From Trichinella spiralis (lineage: Eukaryota > Nematoda > Enoplea > Trichinellida > Trichinellidae), in NCBI GenBank assembly GCA_000181795.3, contig CM012954.1, positions 13,622,879 through 13,686,878 of the forward strand: DNA of 64,000 nt. Reading direction: 5' to 3'. This document shows, in pieces, positions 1 through 13,446 of this stretch (position 1 is its first letter; each line of letters begins with the position of its first letter). Both the position numbers and the translations under genes were made by a program. The notes beneath the pieces are model-generated. The model was not told where the DNA came from. It was given only the letters and a program-made list of their open reading frames with translations, and did not search any database.

Positions 1-464
1 ACTGTGCGATTACTGCGAAAAATTAGCTAGATAAAAAGTTTAATTTACCTAATGTTTCTAACGATGCGGAATTAACGTGAAAAATAATATAATGCAATAG
101 TAAAGTTAAATAACTTTCTCTATGAAAAACACTATTTCGGATAATAGTAAGCCCTGATCGCTTAGAGATATTCAATCTGTTCTGTTCACAATGAAATTCA
201 ATGCAAAACGCAAGTGCAAATTGAAAAAATGGACATTTTCTACAGTTATGTCTAGACGCCGGAGTTTAATAACAATAAGTTGAAAATTCATTTTTTGACA
301 CAACTCACGTTTGAACTACATATACATAATTGGGAATTTTGTTTTTTTTTTAATTTTTGTTACAATTCAAATGTAATGCTTAAATAAATTGCTCAGATAT
401 ACTATCGTTCATGCAAAACACGAGGAAAGTATGTTTTATCATTGAAATTTTTACCTGGATTCAG
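1..464. other. non-coding stretch (likely intron or 5' flank)
   Basis: AT-rich sequence without an ORF that looks coding. It ends in a plausible splice acceptor (TTCAG at 460-464) in front of the membrane-protein exon, so at least its right part is probably an intron of a gene that starts to the left of the window or in exons too short to recognise. Confidence 0.4.
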
Positions 465-787
465 TTTGGTTCACTTGTACTTTTGCTACGCCGCACTATT
501 GTTCATACAAAATTACTCAAATGAAATTAACCACGGGTACAACATTTGCTTTTCTCTGATTGGTCTCTTACTTTGCAACTTTCTTATCGGTGATTTGGCA
601 ATCAATGTACTGTATATTACAGTATCTTTAATTTTAATTTAATGTTCATAATTATATTTTTACAATATGCTTGAACTTAAAGTAAAATTTTCTCCGTTCC
701 ATATTTCAGATGTTTGTTTTGGTATCTATGCTTTCGATTCTGTGTTTCTATAAGGTAAAAATGTCCATCCTGTTGCGAAAGAAATAA
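465..787 (+). CDS. possible last two exons of an unidentified multi-pass membrane protein
   Basis: I do not recognise the family. The proposed exons are 465-606 and 710-787. The first has a TTCAG acceptor, enters in phase 2, and encodes two strongly hydrophobic stretches separated by a polar loop (NYSNEINHGYN). It ends at AAT|gtactg in phase 0. The second follows an ATATTTCAG acceptor and adds another hydrophobic segment (MFVLVSMLSILCFY), ending in a basic tail LLRKK and TAA at 785-787. AATAAA overlaps the stop. Phases agree across the junction, and the pattern of two or three membrane helices plus a basic cytoplasmic tail fits the C-terminus of an ER or plasma-membrane protein. The 5' exons would lie upstream, outside the window or unrecognised. 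This could also be chance: hydrophobic ORFs arise easily in AT-rich DNA. Confidence 0.35.
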
Positions 788-2420
788 AAAAAGATATTTC
801 TGTAATTATGATATTTACATAACCAAACAATGAAATAATTATTTCATTGAATTATGAATAGAATGTCAACTAATCGGAGTGAGAAAAATAAAAAACAGTT
901 AAAACATAATCACAACAGTCCATCAACTGGTTGTGTGATTAGGGTAGGTAAATATTTCGATTATGCGCAATTAAAGCGACGACATTTTGGTTTCTGTGAC
1001 AAGTGGCATAAAATCATATTCCTCATTCGTTAATCATCATAATATGGAACGTTCAGAGTAACAAATTGTTTATGCTTACATACTTTGAATTGATATTTGA
1101 TAACTCTGGGCAGCAGATTTCGATTTTCTTCATTGTGGCAGCATGTATTTGAAGCATTGATTTTTAAATGACCTGTATTTAAAAAGTGACTTTGTCGGTT
1201 TTGTAATGTACATGTATATGAATTTCATTCTTTGGTATTTATTTTCTGCAATTGATTGCAAGTTTGCAACATCTGAAAGTGTAACGTAAAGAATTTGGTG
1301 GAAGAGAAAACAAATAATAAGCTGAACCTTGTATATTAGGAAATTCATTCAAATATCATGTGAAAATCTGTTTCCAATGTCATTAAAGCACACCACAGCG
1401 TACCTTTCAGTTTCTAATAATAGACAGAGTGAAGGAGAAATCTGAATTTCTGCACCTGCTATAATTTCTGTACACTGATTTAATAAATGACTATGAAACA
1501 GAAAATTAGTATTTTACCCGCGTTTCATGCTTTTCATATTTGAAGAAATACTCATCTCTTCTATTTATGTGGTAAATATTATTTTAAATTTGTAATTCCT
1601 ATCTTCTTTCGTCGGTTGCTAAAACCACGAACAAATTATTACATTTGAGAATTTGATTTTGCACATGCTTATCTTTTCATTCTTACTGTAATATTGTAGT
1701 TGTGATTCCAATTTGTCTGCTGGTGTCAATTTGCTTTGTGACTATGCAATAAAACGTTATGCACACTGCTTATTTCTCAGGCTATCAGAATTAGTTAACT
1801 GGATGTTAATTTGCATTTGTCAGATTAGTGTAGAGTTTACATTTAACAAAAGATGATAAAAGCTGAGGAATTTTTGAAATTATGAACAGTATTGTTGAAC
1901 CGAAAGCAAACTTTGTTAGTTAATACTTAACTGAAATTCCATTCCAACCCACCTTTCACCATTGAAAGCATGTGAATGACGTGACTGCACATGACACAGC
2001 TGGTGAATCGAAAATGCCCACAGAGAAGGTTATTTTTTTTTAAAGAATGAATAAAAAGTGCTCTCCACTTACCGACACGCGTATGGTGTTGTTTGTCGTC
2101 GGATTTCTCAGCAATGTTGTAAAAAACACAACAGTATACTGTAATGTTGAATAGCGAAACGTAGTGTTTGCCACTGCACAGGCAGCAGCCATCTATCCTC
2201 ATGCAGCCATATACATCAGTCAACTACATGAAAAACTGAAAATGTATTTACTTCACTTTCAACAGTTCAATCGCAAACCGCAAAACAGAATATGTTCTAA
2301 AAAATGTTTTCACCTAAATGAGTTTGCAACTGAGTTTGATAAATTAAAATTATTTTGAAAATTCGCAGCTGTCATTATTTTGTATAAGCGGACAAAACTG
2401 CAATAGTAATCAATGATAAT
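788..2420. other. intergenic stretch, no gene recognised
   Basis: AT-rich DNA between the possible membrane-protein 3' end and the convergent FAF2 gene. Short ORFs overlap on both strands around 1930-2360 (a plus-strand one begins with an alanine-rich ATAQAAAIYPHAA run), but none has splice sites or similarity I can support. Confidence 0.5.
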
Positions 2421-5167
2421 TCAGGCATCATTGTCTATAACCATCAGCAATTCAGCCGGCGCCGTGCAATAATCGCCAATTGTGCTCACTATAGAATTCG
2501 GGCCGTCCTCTTCGCTGTAAATTAGTTTTTTAGGATTTGTACTGTAAATGGCAAAATTGTCTGGACAATCCTTCTGTGTCAAAGCAAACTGTCGTAACAT
2601 CTAAAAATTTTGAATTAAAAAATTAATAAGAAAATAATATTGGCAACATTAAGCGGTAACTGACTAGAGAAGAGTCGGTTGAAAGAAAACTGCGCTGAAC
2701 TCGAGTACCGGCCGGAAAGCGCAGTGCTATTCGGCGAAGAAGCGGATGTGAAGCTTCAGGTTCAGGAGGCATGTTTTCACGCCAGTACTGACGTTCCTTT
2801 TGCAGTTCCTCTTTTTTAATTTTGATCGCTTCTTCAGCACGTTTCAATTCTTCCATTTCTTGTTTTTGGCGTTCTTCTTCTTCCATCTGACGTTTCTCAT
2901 TTTCGCGGTCTATTCGAAGCGCTTCGTTGTAAGCTTCCTCCTGCTGCTGCCGCAACAGTTGATTCATAGCACTGTTCTCTCTGCAATGAATTTCAAAGCG
3001 GCCGTTGTTGGAATTAATCATCAGAACCGTTTAATAAACCAAGAACTCAAACAAATAAATGCCCGCCGGAATACTACCGTAAGAAGTCTACTCTTATTGA
3101 CAGCAAGTACCAATTCAAAATTCGACAAACATCTCCGCAAACTTTGCTGAACACTGTAATAAACTTAGCAAAATTTAACAAAAACTTACAACTAAAATTT
3201 ACTTCCACCCCATTTACAATTTAACGAATTTATTTTTAAAAAAATTAGCCACCGCATAAGTATTGAAAATTTAGCTTCAGACTTTGGAGAAAACAAATAA
3301 AAAAATTAACAAAACATTGAGATGCTAAAGTTAAATAAAAATATAGAAACTTTCGAGTGCTGCATAAATTGCCGATTTATCTTAGTGACAAAATCACAGC
3401 CATTTCTTATCGAAAAATTGAAAGAAAAACTCAAAAATTGTCTGTTGAATATATTTAAGAAAGAAAATCACTTGACTGCTCTTAAATTACAATAAAAAAT
3501 GAACAACTGCAGAAAAAATGAAATAATTACTGATCGGAATAATGTGGAAAAAGTTTAAACAACCGAAAAAAACAGACTGACCTTTCTTGTCTTGCCAATA
3601 GCATGTGAATATCATTTTCTTCCATTGTCTGCCGCAAGCGTGCTATTAGTTCAGGTGCACGTGAAAAGCCTTCCTGACGAAATACAATAGACATTCTACC
3701 ATTTCTCAAGCAAATAAGTGCCAAAAACGGATATGCAGAATCTCTCATCGCGTTCGACACTGAATAATAATAATAATCAGAACAACAAGATGAAATAATT
3801 AAGCATTTTTTTGAAATCTAAGAATTTATAAATGCAACCTACTAACCTCTCACGCCTTCAGAAGTGTTAGTGGAACACGCCCAAAAAAGTCCAGACGAAT
3901 TAACCAAAGCAACAAATTCACTGTTGCAAAGCACATCACTGAAATGAAAATACAAACAAACAATTTTGCTTGTGGTGGTTTATTTTACAGCTTTTTGAAA
4001 AAACAAAAAATCATCCTCACCGACAAAACACATCCGAAAGTTCATGATAATTGCTATGCAAATATACAAACAAGTAGCGCAGTTCTCTTTTAGCATCATT
4101 CAAAGCCTGAAATGAACACCCAAACACGCTCGAAGTGAAACAAACGTAGAAAAGAGTGATGAATATGGAATGGTTACATCTTTGTACGTGCCACGGTAAA
4201 ATGTTGGATGATCGGTTCCGTAGTGGTCATCGAAAAATCGAACAAACTGCACCACTTCATTAACAGGATCGTCTATTCTTCGAAACGGTTGAATAAATAT
4301 GCTATCTTGAAAATGATCATGAGCAGAGCGGTGATGAGATGAAGTGATAAAAATTAATAATAATTTGCAAATATGAAGAGATTTACTTACAAAATAGGCA
4401 ACTGAATTCCCAGATAGTCAGTTGCAAAAATCGAAAAGGCAACAAAACCAACGAAAACACGCTGCTGAACCAACTCGACTGCTGGTTGGAACTGAAAATT
4501 TAGATGATTGCTCTTCTCCTTTTGAAACAATTGAAAAGCGAAAAGCTACTTTTCTTCTACGGCAGTTGCAGACATGGAATTGGATTGTTCAATACTTTCG
4601 CCAACAAATTCTCTAATTCGATATTCTAAACCATCTTCTCGGTCATTCATGAAAGTGTGCACAGCCAACTGGAAGGTTACAAAAACGAAAACAAATGAAG
4701 AAAATTTACAAAATTATTTTCCACACCCGCCAACACCCAAAAAACTAACCGTCAAATCCCAGGCGGAATTTTCCAAATAATTTCGAGCAACGTTCGGTTC
4801 AACTGCGCATATTTCCTGAAACAGCATGCAACATTTTCAATGTCGTGTTGCGGTTGTTGTTTTCAAAATTCGCCTCTTCGCACAACGGCAAGTGTTTAAA
4901 CAACAGGCAAACAGTTGTTAAACGACATACAAAATATTCAAATCATAACAACTCTTCTTGGTTGAATTAAACAGAAATTAGGTTAATCTAACAAAAGTTC
5001 CACCGCACAAAGTCGGTAAAATTGACGGAAACGTTAACTGAACGAGTTGTAAAAACAATTTTTTAAATCAAAATTAACATCTCAAAAATATCAATAATAA
5101 GAAATTATATTTTTACCATAAAAAGAGAAATCATTTGCTCATTGTCCAAAAAATTATCATTGGCCAT
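2421..5167 (-). CDS. FAF2: FAF2/UBXD8-like p97 adaptor (UBA-hydrophobic hairpin-UAS-UBX)
   Basis: Ortholog of FAF2/UBXD8, which sits in the ER and lipid-droplet membrane and recruits p97/VCP for ERAD and lipid-droplet protein turnover. Ten exons join in phase to 438 aa (human about 445): 5117-5167, 4750-4815, 4550-4668, 4391-4491, 4178-4305, 4021-4106, 3847-3938, 3582-3759, 2665-2980, 2421-2600. Domains: UBA about 1-50 (starts MANDNFLDNE); hydrophobic membrane segment about 82-112 containing LPFRF as in FAF2; UAS about 115-250, with LNDAKRELR, LFWACSTN and SAYPFLALICL; charged coiled coil about 284-342 after RQQQEEAY; UBX about 354-438. Nine introns, most 50-150 nt; intron 4 uses an AAG acceptor. 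The usual FPR loop of the UBX domain reads TNPKK. The start is the only ATG giving an intact UBA. Family assignment is firm; p97 binding is inferred. Confidence 0.93.
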
Positions 5168-6172
5168 AGGAAAACCTGCTCCAGGGGCGAAATTAATTCT
5201 ATTTACAAACTTTATCCAGGAATTGGAATTACCGTTTACAGTAATGTGTAAAACGAATTTCAAGTTTTAATTATTTCAAACATCATGTTAAGTTCAAATT
5301 TGTATTTTATTTATTTATAATATTTATAAAAAGTGCTAATTTTTGTTAAACTTAATTATTATTTAATTAAATATAAATAAATACTGTCCTTATTACAACA
5401 AATTACGTGTTGCTTATTTTTCAAATTTATCATAAATTTTTTGTTTATTGAATATTTATTTTCATGGTGAAATAAATTGAATTAATATTAGTGATCATTT
5501 TATAAGGTTGTTCAGTAGATAAGAAAAGCATTAAACGCAGTTCAATTTCGGATTAGAATATCTAGTTAGTAGAATATTTATGAGTAAAAATAAAGTAGTA
5601 CTGTTATCATTGTGCTGTTTGCTTCTTTCTATCAGTTAAAGTTTGCATAAATATCTATATTTACAGCATTGTGATGTTGGACAACAATGACTGGACGAAT
5701 GCATGCTTGCAAGAGCTAAAAGAAATGTGCATGCAGTGCGCACATGGACGGATTAGAAATTCATTTTTGAAATAGACGACATTGTTCTGGCTATTTTTCT
5801 GGTTTGTTTGTCCGATGGTGAAGTACTTTTTCCATTAGAAGATGATCATCATGATCAGTGCGCGCTTAGGGTTCAGAACAACAATGATACACAAAACGCT
5901 GAAACAGCTTTCACTGAAATGCGCATAATGCGAAACGCTTTTTTGCATTAAATAGGCGTGTGTATGTTTGTGCTTGTGTTTATGGGTGTGTGCGTGTGAA
6001 GTAGGCTGTGGAATAAGAAGAGAAAACAAAATTCAAATAGAAGCCCCGTTTCAAAAAGCAAAACGATGAAGAAAATGAAAACCGAAAAAAAATAAAATTA
6101 TTAAACTACATATTGTATTGAGAGACAATTTTCTCATGGCGACGACAAAATGATCAAGAAGAAAGATGATGA
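5168..6172. other. FAF2 5' flank / homeobox 3' flank
   Basis: Very AT-rich spacer between two minus-strand genes. It should hold the FAF2 promoter and the 3'UTR of the homeobox gene. A TG-rich run (about 5958-5998) is the only repeat-like feature; no ORF here looks coding. Confidence 0.5.
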
Positions 6173-9100
6173 TCACAGTTGATCCCGTCTTTGAGTAGAA
6201 GATACAAGCGGTTGGGTCATGGCATAGGAAGAAGTTAAAGGGTAATAACGCAGTGCGGCCGTCTCGTAGGCGCCCAGTGTTGTCGGCTCGTAAACGTTGA
6301 AGACCGGCGCCTGGGTTCCTGAAATCAACATCGACGGTAGGTAAAATAGATGAGGGTACGTCGCCATCTCGGCTTGGAGGAAAGGATGGTGCTGCCAGCC
6401 GGTCGGCAACGGGTTGCTGGTCGAATAAAGCAACGATGTCCCGCCCGGGTAGGCGATTTTCTGCGATTGGGTCAGCGAGTAATAATTGTTGCTGGGGTTC
6501 GTCGAACGGTGGTGCAACTGCTTTGCCGTGTCGCCGAGGAAAACATCGCTGACCGTTTGCTTCAAAAATTTATTCTCAGCAATGGCTTTGTCAACAATGG
6601 ACCGCGATTTGGTGCATCTGCATTCGTCGAGATTGTCATCAGTCGCCGGCGACTGACTGCCCAGGCCGCCAGTTGCCTGCAGCTCACCATTGCAGCGCTC
6701 AGTTTTGCGCCATTTTGCACGCCGATTTTGGAACCATACCTGTGCAAAAAGCCGAACCGATAAAAAGCAACATATACCCATTAAAAAAAGAATCCCCCTG
6801 ATTACCTGGACTTTTGATTCGCTTAATTTTGTTCGCTGCGCTAAATCCTCCCTGAAAACAATTTTGGTCAACAATTAAACAATTTGCATTGCATGTCATT
6901 TTGGTTGAAAACATTTTTACCTTGCAAAAATGTCCGGATAATGAGTTCTTGAAAAGCACTTTTCCATTTCTTTCAGTTGGAAAGGTGTGAACAAAGTGCG
7001 CACTCGTTTTCGCTGCTTGCCAATCATCGTCGGCTCAGATTTCACTTCTTGCATGGCTAAAAGAAGAACAAAATAGAAAAAACCAAAGCAGAAATCATAT
7101 ATTCACACTGATGAAATAGAATTCGAAACAAAATTACAAATTGGTAATATAATTTTAAACATTGGCAAAATTAGAGCTGTTTTCAACAATTACTCGATAA
7201 ATATTTATCCAATGTGATGATTTATATCACTAGCCGCTTCAGATGTTGCTCGAAAACGGTATGGTGATTAAAATTCACTTAATTAGTTGAGAAAAATCAA
7301 TTCTACATAATTTGCTTAATTTCATAATTGAGGGTCTGTGCTTTCATAAATGAATTATATCAATAAGTAATAGAGAAAACGGCCAAATCAAAAGCCGAAT
7401 GAGAATCACAGAAAACCAAGCTTCACGTGATTGATTGCTCACACCTAGATTATGCGGCTAAAATCAGCTAATTGAATTAACATCAAGAAAAAGTTTGCTT
7501 TATATGGCAATTTCACAAATTCCACGTGCACGTATGAAAATAAACCTATATTGAAAACTGTTTCTCAATAAACAGAAAAGAAAAAATCACGCCCACACTG
7601 CATAATAAATAATATATTAAAAACAATAGTTTCAAATGCAAATTGAAGAAGCTGAACATAGAAAAGTTATACTATAATATAATAATTAGCTATGCATAAT
7701 TTCATATTGTATTATAAATGGCAGTTGAAGGTAATAAGTATCAAATTGCTAAAGTTTGCTTGAATGACAAATCACATACAAATTTCCAATTTGCAACGGC
7801 TAATAAAGAAAATCTCTTAAACACGTGCAGATCGGCTTCTTTCTATCTTTCTTGGTCGTCGCTCGTTGTATTGGCTTTTGTTTGAATTCAATTAGCTTGA
7901 ATTCACGCTTTTGCAATTGCAATTTATTACACACGAAAACAAAGCTAACAACACTGCATTTTCAATTGCTCTGACAATTTTGAATTATTCAACAATAAAT
8001 GACAAAAAAAGACGCTGATGATGATGATGACGATAATGATAAAATGATAAAATTCTCACCTATCCAATGCAAAATGACATTGCACTGAAATGACATTTGC
8101 AGACAATTTTTTCAATAAAGAATAAAAAAATAAATAAATCATAACAACAACCTCATAATGAAAAATCAATAAAATCAACAATCAATTTGAGATGAACAAA
8201 TTTATTTTTCATCTATATCTGCATTTAAATTAAATGTTATTTGGAAATTTTTTACGATGATAATTAAAATATTAGCATTATTAAACTTCCGCTTGAATTT
8301 CTTGGAAAATATTTTAATATGAAATTAACGGAATGGATTTTTTGTGATTAATTTTCAAATTTAAACAATTGAATAAATTGCACGTGAACAAAAATAAACA
8401 CGCTCGCGCAAGTGATTCAAACATAAATAAATAAACGCAATATTAAATTTCAAATTACAAAAGCATAAAAATTTAAATGATGCACCAATTTTATTACGTG
8501 CAAGTTTATTTCGTGTTCAAGCTTGTTGGAAAAAGCGGATCAATTCAACAACGATCATTTGAGTACACAAAACTGAATGAACAAGCTCATGAATTAAATT
8601 AAATCAAATCAAATTAAATCACCAACATCAATCAAAGCATAAACAGTGCGCACTTGCCATATGAGCAACAAGGAAAAAAACATATTTTTACCATCTTGCT
8701 TTGAGGAAAAAGATGCAATTTATACATTGCAATTTTAATAATTAATACACTAAACAAATACACGCATGAAATTGAAATATACTTGATCAATATTTCATGC
8801 AGCTAAAAATGGTTTCAATTGAAACTGTCTTTGGAAAATTTCACTCTGTACACTGACTGATGATGATTATTCACAACTTGAATAAAGAGGAGAAAAAAAT
8901 GCACAACATCCAACTTACATTGAAATAAAAAAATTAAAAAAAATTTACTTTTCGAGTTTCAAAATTTCCAAAAATCTAAATGACGGCGTGAAAAAGTAAA
9001 ACTAATTCAATGAAACTTTAACATTTCGCAAAATTAGCATAATTTTGTGCAGGCAAAACACAAGTATCAAAAATAGATACATTCCTTTCCCAAACAATAC

Positions 9101-11931
9101 AAACAGCGAATGAAATTTTAACAAAAAAGAATATGCTAAGATAAAATTGAAAAAATGAATTCAATAGAATTGTAAAAGAAGACAAAACAACAATGTAAAT
9201 AGATATATTATTGGGACTTACATTTTTTCAACATATGGAATTTGGAAAATAATCAAATGAGTAATGATTTTGAAGAGGCAAAAAATTTGATAAGCAAAAT
9301 TGAAGATTACTTTCGATAAGAAACAGCAAACATCAGTGGAATTGAAATTATGCGTGAATGAACGAACTGCATGCTGAATTTATTATATGAGCTTAAATAG
9401 CGCATTAGACGATGTTACCTTGTTACCTTCGATTCTGCGGTCTGCGGTCGGCAGTTAATTGCCAAGCAAACCATTATTCTTTGAGATTTAATCAAGCATA
9501 ATTGCGAAAAAGCTTTACAAAGAGCATCTGAAGAATGCTTGCCAGCATTGATGCAAGTTTCCCAGTCAAAGTCAACGTTTCCCCGTTGGATAGGATTAAA
9601 ATTTGATCCCCAAAGCAGGTCAACGCTGAATCACATATATTTATACATATATATTGTAAGAATCTAATTTTCCGCTTTCGTCGCTAGATGCAGCGTTGAT
9701 GAATCACGCGAATTCAAATAAAATAGCAACTTTTCCAATTAGCCATTTTCCGTTCCAATCAAACGCGCAAGGGAAAGTTTAATTAAGAGGCGATGGTTTA
9801 GAATAAGTGAAGACAACGTTTGAATATACATACAATATATGTATATTTAATACAATAAATTAACAACCTTAACCAATTTCACGTCTGAATTCCTTCAAAT
9901 TTTCAGCGTCTCATCTGATGAACGTTTTAATCTCAAAAACCAACTATATATAATACGTATGTGTGCTTTTTCACTCAACAATTCACGTTAAATTCAATTA
10001 AAAGGAAATTTAATTATAAACTGCATAATAAAATAATTCCATTTTAATCTGTTTAATAAATTTACAGCAAAAAATAAATATATTACATAACACATCGTCA
10101 TATAGCCTTAATAATAATAAAATGCTTTGAATTTATTTCCTGTAATTTAAAATACATCTACTGGATATTTGAAATGAAAAAAAAATAACGGTGATAAAGA
10201 ATAAAATGACTAATAAATACAGTGACATATGCTAATTAAAATTAAACTTGAATTACTTTTATACTATATTAGTATGAGAAATTTTTCAATAAATTCAACA
10301 ATGCGGCAGCTAGCATTTGTCAAATAAGCATCAGTAATAATTTCAATTTATGAAAAATTAAAAGAAAAAAACTCATTTTGTCAACTTCTCTCTGTCAAAC
10401 AATATCAAGTGAAGAATACCTTTTCGAGCGTAAAAGCAATCAATTTGCATAGTATGAAATTTGTATTTCTTTTTTCCAAACTGTAACATTTCAACCCCTG
10501 AAGAATTTGCCAAATCAGAAATGATGGAATGATCTACACTGAAACAGTGCATAAGAACATAATTTCAAATCAAAACAATCATCACGTGGAAATTGAATTG
10601 CATATTTGAATAAAAGATTTTTCGTATACTCACACATACACACACAAGGATTGCAATTTTGAAAATTCAATTAAATTTTTTTCCAAAAAAAAACAGAAGC
10701 ACACTCGTCAGCATGCACCGCGAAGTGAAAGTTACTGTACTGCTGTCAGTGGGAAATTTTATTTTCACACTGCTGCGTTATTTTTGTTTGTCATTCAATA
10801 AATTTTAATGCCATTTTTATTTAAATAAATTACTGTTGAAATTGGGCAAGAAATTCACATGCTCAATGATGCATTGGGCAGTTGTTCACGTGTATGTGTG
10901 TGTGTGTGTGTTCGTCGTTAAGCAAATTCTTTTTGAACGGCACGCTGATAAATGGCCAAACAACTGCAAAATTAATTTAAATTTTATCAGTTCCGTTTAA
11001 TCTAAATATTGTTTTGGTCGCAAGTGTCTGATGTGCAAACTTTTGTCTCATGTATCGCAAGGAGGAACAAGCTCTGTTAAAACAGACTGCAAATTTTGCA
11101 AATTTGTCGACAATTCTTTCAAATGTTTACTTTTGATAAAATTTAATTTTTCAAATCATCCTCTCCGAATTGAAAATTACACATTTCCTCTACTGTTGCA
11201 ATTGTACATTTTTCGATATTTAAATTTAAAAACAATATCACAACGATCACTGGCTAATATTGGTGGAAAATGAAGTTTTCACTTTTGAAATTGAATAATT
11301 AAAAAGATTGTGGCAATTAATTTAAAAAATTAACTGAAATTTGTTACGTTCAACGATGAGTTTGATTTTTGAAAAATGAATGATGAAAAGAAAAAAAATT
11401 TTTTAAAGTTATTACCACTGCTGCAGCAAGTTAATTATGGTAAATGGAGAACATTTTTTGAGAATATTGAAATGTATGCAAGAAAAAAAAACTACAAACT
11501 ATTGGAATATTTATGCAGCTTGTTATTGATTAAACGGATCACATTTAATATAATTTATATAAAATATTGATTACTGTATTTATAGTAAAATAGAAGAATA
11601 ATAAATTAGGATAAAAAAATTATTTATTGGCATTACGATTAGAAGAGAATTTATTAATGGGAAGTGTCGAGAAGAAAATTGGGAAAAAAGAATAGAATTA
11701 CATCTCAACCGTACCTCCTGATTTGATATCATTGCATTCAAGAACAGGTAAACATATGTCGGCAACAGCAACATCAACAGCAGAAGCAGCAGCAGCAGCA
11801 GCATCTGCATCTGCATCTGCATCTGCATTAGCAGCGGCACTAGCGGCAGCAGACATTCCGTTGACAAACGTGGAAATGTCGAAAGCTTGTGCAGGGCTAC
11901 TAATTGCCAAAACCATGTTTGGGATAGTCAC
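6173..11931 (-). CDS. paired-like (PRD-class, Q50) homeodomain transcription factor
   Basis: Exons 11715-11931, 6921-7056, 6806-6851 and 6173-6739 join in phase to 321 aa. The homeodomain (about 88-147) is complete: [11 protein letters not shown] at its start, [11 protein letters not shown] in the middle, and [17 protein letters not shown] as helix 3, with Q50 and N51. One intron lies near residue 30 and one at the V46/47 position common in paired-like genes. The THYPD..F.RE.LA and RAKWRKTER motifs recall DRGX and Vsx proteins, but no CVC or OAR domain is visible, so I leave the subclass open. Exon 1 carries an Ala-rich tract with (DA)4 and a weak eh1-like repressor motif, FDISTFV. The 3' exon is rich in Tyr, Thr and Pro. 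The three homeodomain exons are certain. Linking exon 1 across 4.7 kb rests on matching phase 1, a GTACGG donor and a TTTTAG acceptor. If it is wrong, translation may begin at the ATG at 7054. Confidence 0.85.
7057..11714 (-). other. large intron of the homeobox gene (proposed)
   Basis: A 4.66-kb AT-rich stretch with no exon I can support. It holds poly-A/T runs, short AAATC-type pentamer repeats near 8600, and a TG run at 10893-10910. Large introns in homeobox genes often carry enhancers. Nothing here identifies one by eye. Confidence 0.5.
11779..11829. repeat. GCA / GCATCT tandem repeat inside the homeobox first exon
   Basis: Plus strand reads repeated GCA followed by four GCATCT hexamers. 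On the minus strand this encodes poly-Ala and (Asp-Ala)4 of the homeobox N-terminus. A coding repeat of this kind is prone to length variation in multiples of 3 or 6 nt. Confidence 0.85.
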
Positions 11932-13056
11932 TTTTCACGTGTTCTGCAATTTCGATAATGTCAACTTAATATTTCCAAAAGCAACCAACTAGCCATTAGC
12001 AGCAGCGCTACCTGTGGGGCGTTTGCACTGTTTGCTTAGTTTCACCAGAAAACACACACACACACGTGGTATATATGCGCTTTCAGCGTACCCAAATAGT
12101 TGGAGCATGCGGGCGCATGTTTCAGTTGCTGTTTGATCATCGGTACTTGGTTGGGGGAATTTTGTTTTGCAAAATCAAATTTTCAACTTTTCATACTTTC
12201 CCCCCCCCCTGAGCGGATAGATCTTCTCTCTCCCCTTGACATTCTACATTCAAATGTTCTCTGTGCAATTGCACTGCTCCGTGTTTGACCAGCTGGACTG
12301 TTTGCAGGAAATGATCACGATTCTTTCGTCCTCTTCTATTAATAATTTATCAACGCAAATGATTAAACATTTTTTAAAAAATTTCCACTGACAATATTTG
12401 CATACACACACACACACACATACAGAGAGACATACACTGATCAATTATATGTTTTCTACTGGCGTTCATCATGCTAATTTTTTTAAAAAATAAAATACAA
12501 TATTTAATACAAGCTGTATTAGATGCAATCGATCAAATTAGTATATCATTTTTCCACTAATCAGATGGCGAAATCAAAATTTCAAAATCTTCATCAAATA
12601 TGATTTATTTATCTATTTACTTTAGCCATACTAAACCCCGTGCTGTATTGTCAATTAGCATTTTGTTTTTTTTTCTTCCATTAACAAACTGTACATCTGA
12701 AGTTAGATTTAAAAATAATTTCAAAAAAATGAATAAATCACTTATTGAACTGAGTGAATAAATTTTGAAAATGAAATATTGAAGAAAGAGAACTAAACAA
12801 AAATTTCGCATACATTAATTCACAGTGATAATTATTGTCACTTGGTTACGCATGCAATGGCTGCGCAATAGCATAAATATTGAAAGCGATGGCTTAAGCA
12901 GTCATATAAATAGCAAATAGTTGGTCCGGTTTTGCTGTCAACTGAGCCTGCTTTCAACAATTTTATTGCTGACATTGAAAAGTGGAGCAATAAAGGTTCG
13001 CTGAAAATGACCAAACGGGCGTGGTACCATTACCGTAAAGCCTAATTCCACAACGC

Positions 13057-13097
13057 TTATTATTATTATTACTATTATTATTATTATTATCATTATT
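13057..13097. repeat. (TTA)n microsatellite
   Basis: Imperfect TTA/ATT trinucleotide array, interrupted by single ACT and ATC units. Confidence 0.85.
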
Positions 13098-13386
13098 GGT
13101 CTATAATTTTAACGAACAATTTTCTATCCAAACTGCATTACTGAAAATATTTTTTTTTCAACCCAAACTGAACAAAAATCATCGGTTGGTTGCCCGTCAA
13201 CATATATACATATATACATTTGAAATGATATAAATTCTGTTTTCCTTTTCAACTGTTATTAAATGTTCAACTTTACAACATAGAAATTCACACATCTGAC
13301 AAACAAATCTTGGATTAATTGATTAATTAATTTTAAAGGCTATTTATTTAAAATTATATTGCATGCAATTACACATAATGACAACA

Positions 13387-13446
13387 TAATAATAATAATA
13401 ATGTTGATAAATGAAAACACAATAATAATAATAATAATAATAATAA
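13387..13446. repeat. two (AAT)n microsatellite blocks
   Basis: AAT runs at 13387-13402 and 13421-13446, separated by about 18 nt of unique sequence. Confidence 0.85.

Noticed and set aside
11580-11992. Plus-strand Ala/Ser-rich ORF and Leu-rich minus-strand ORF over the GCA repeat
   Set aside because: Repeat-driven. The minus-strand frame with ordinary sequence on both sides of the repeat and a phase-matched donor is preferred as the homeobox exon.
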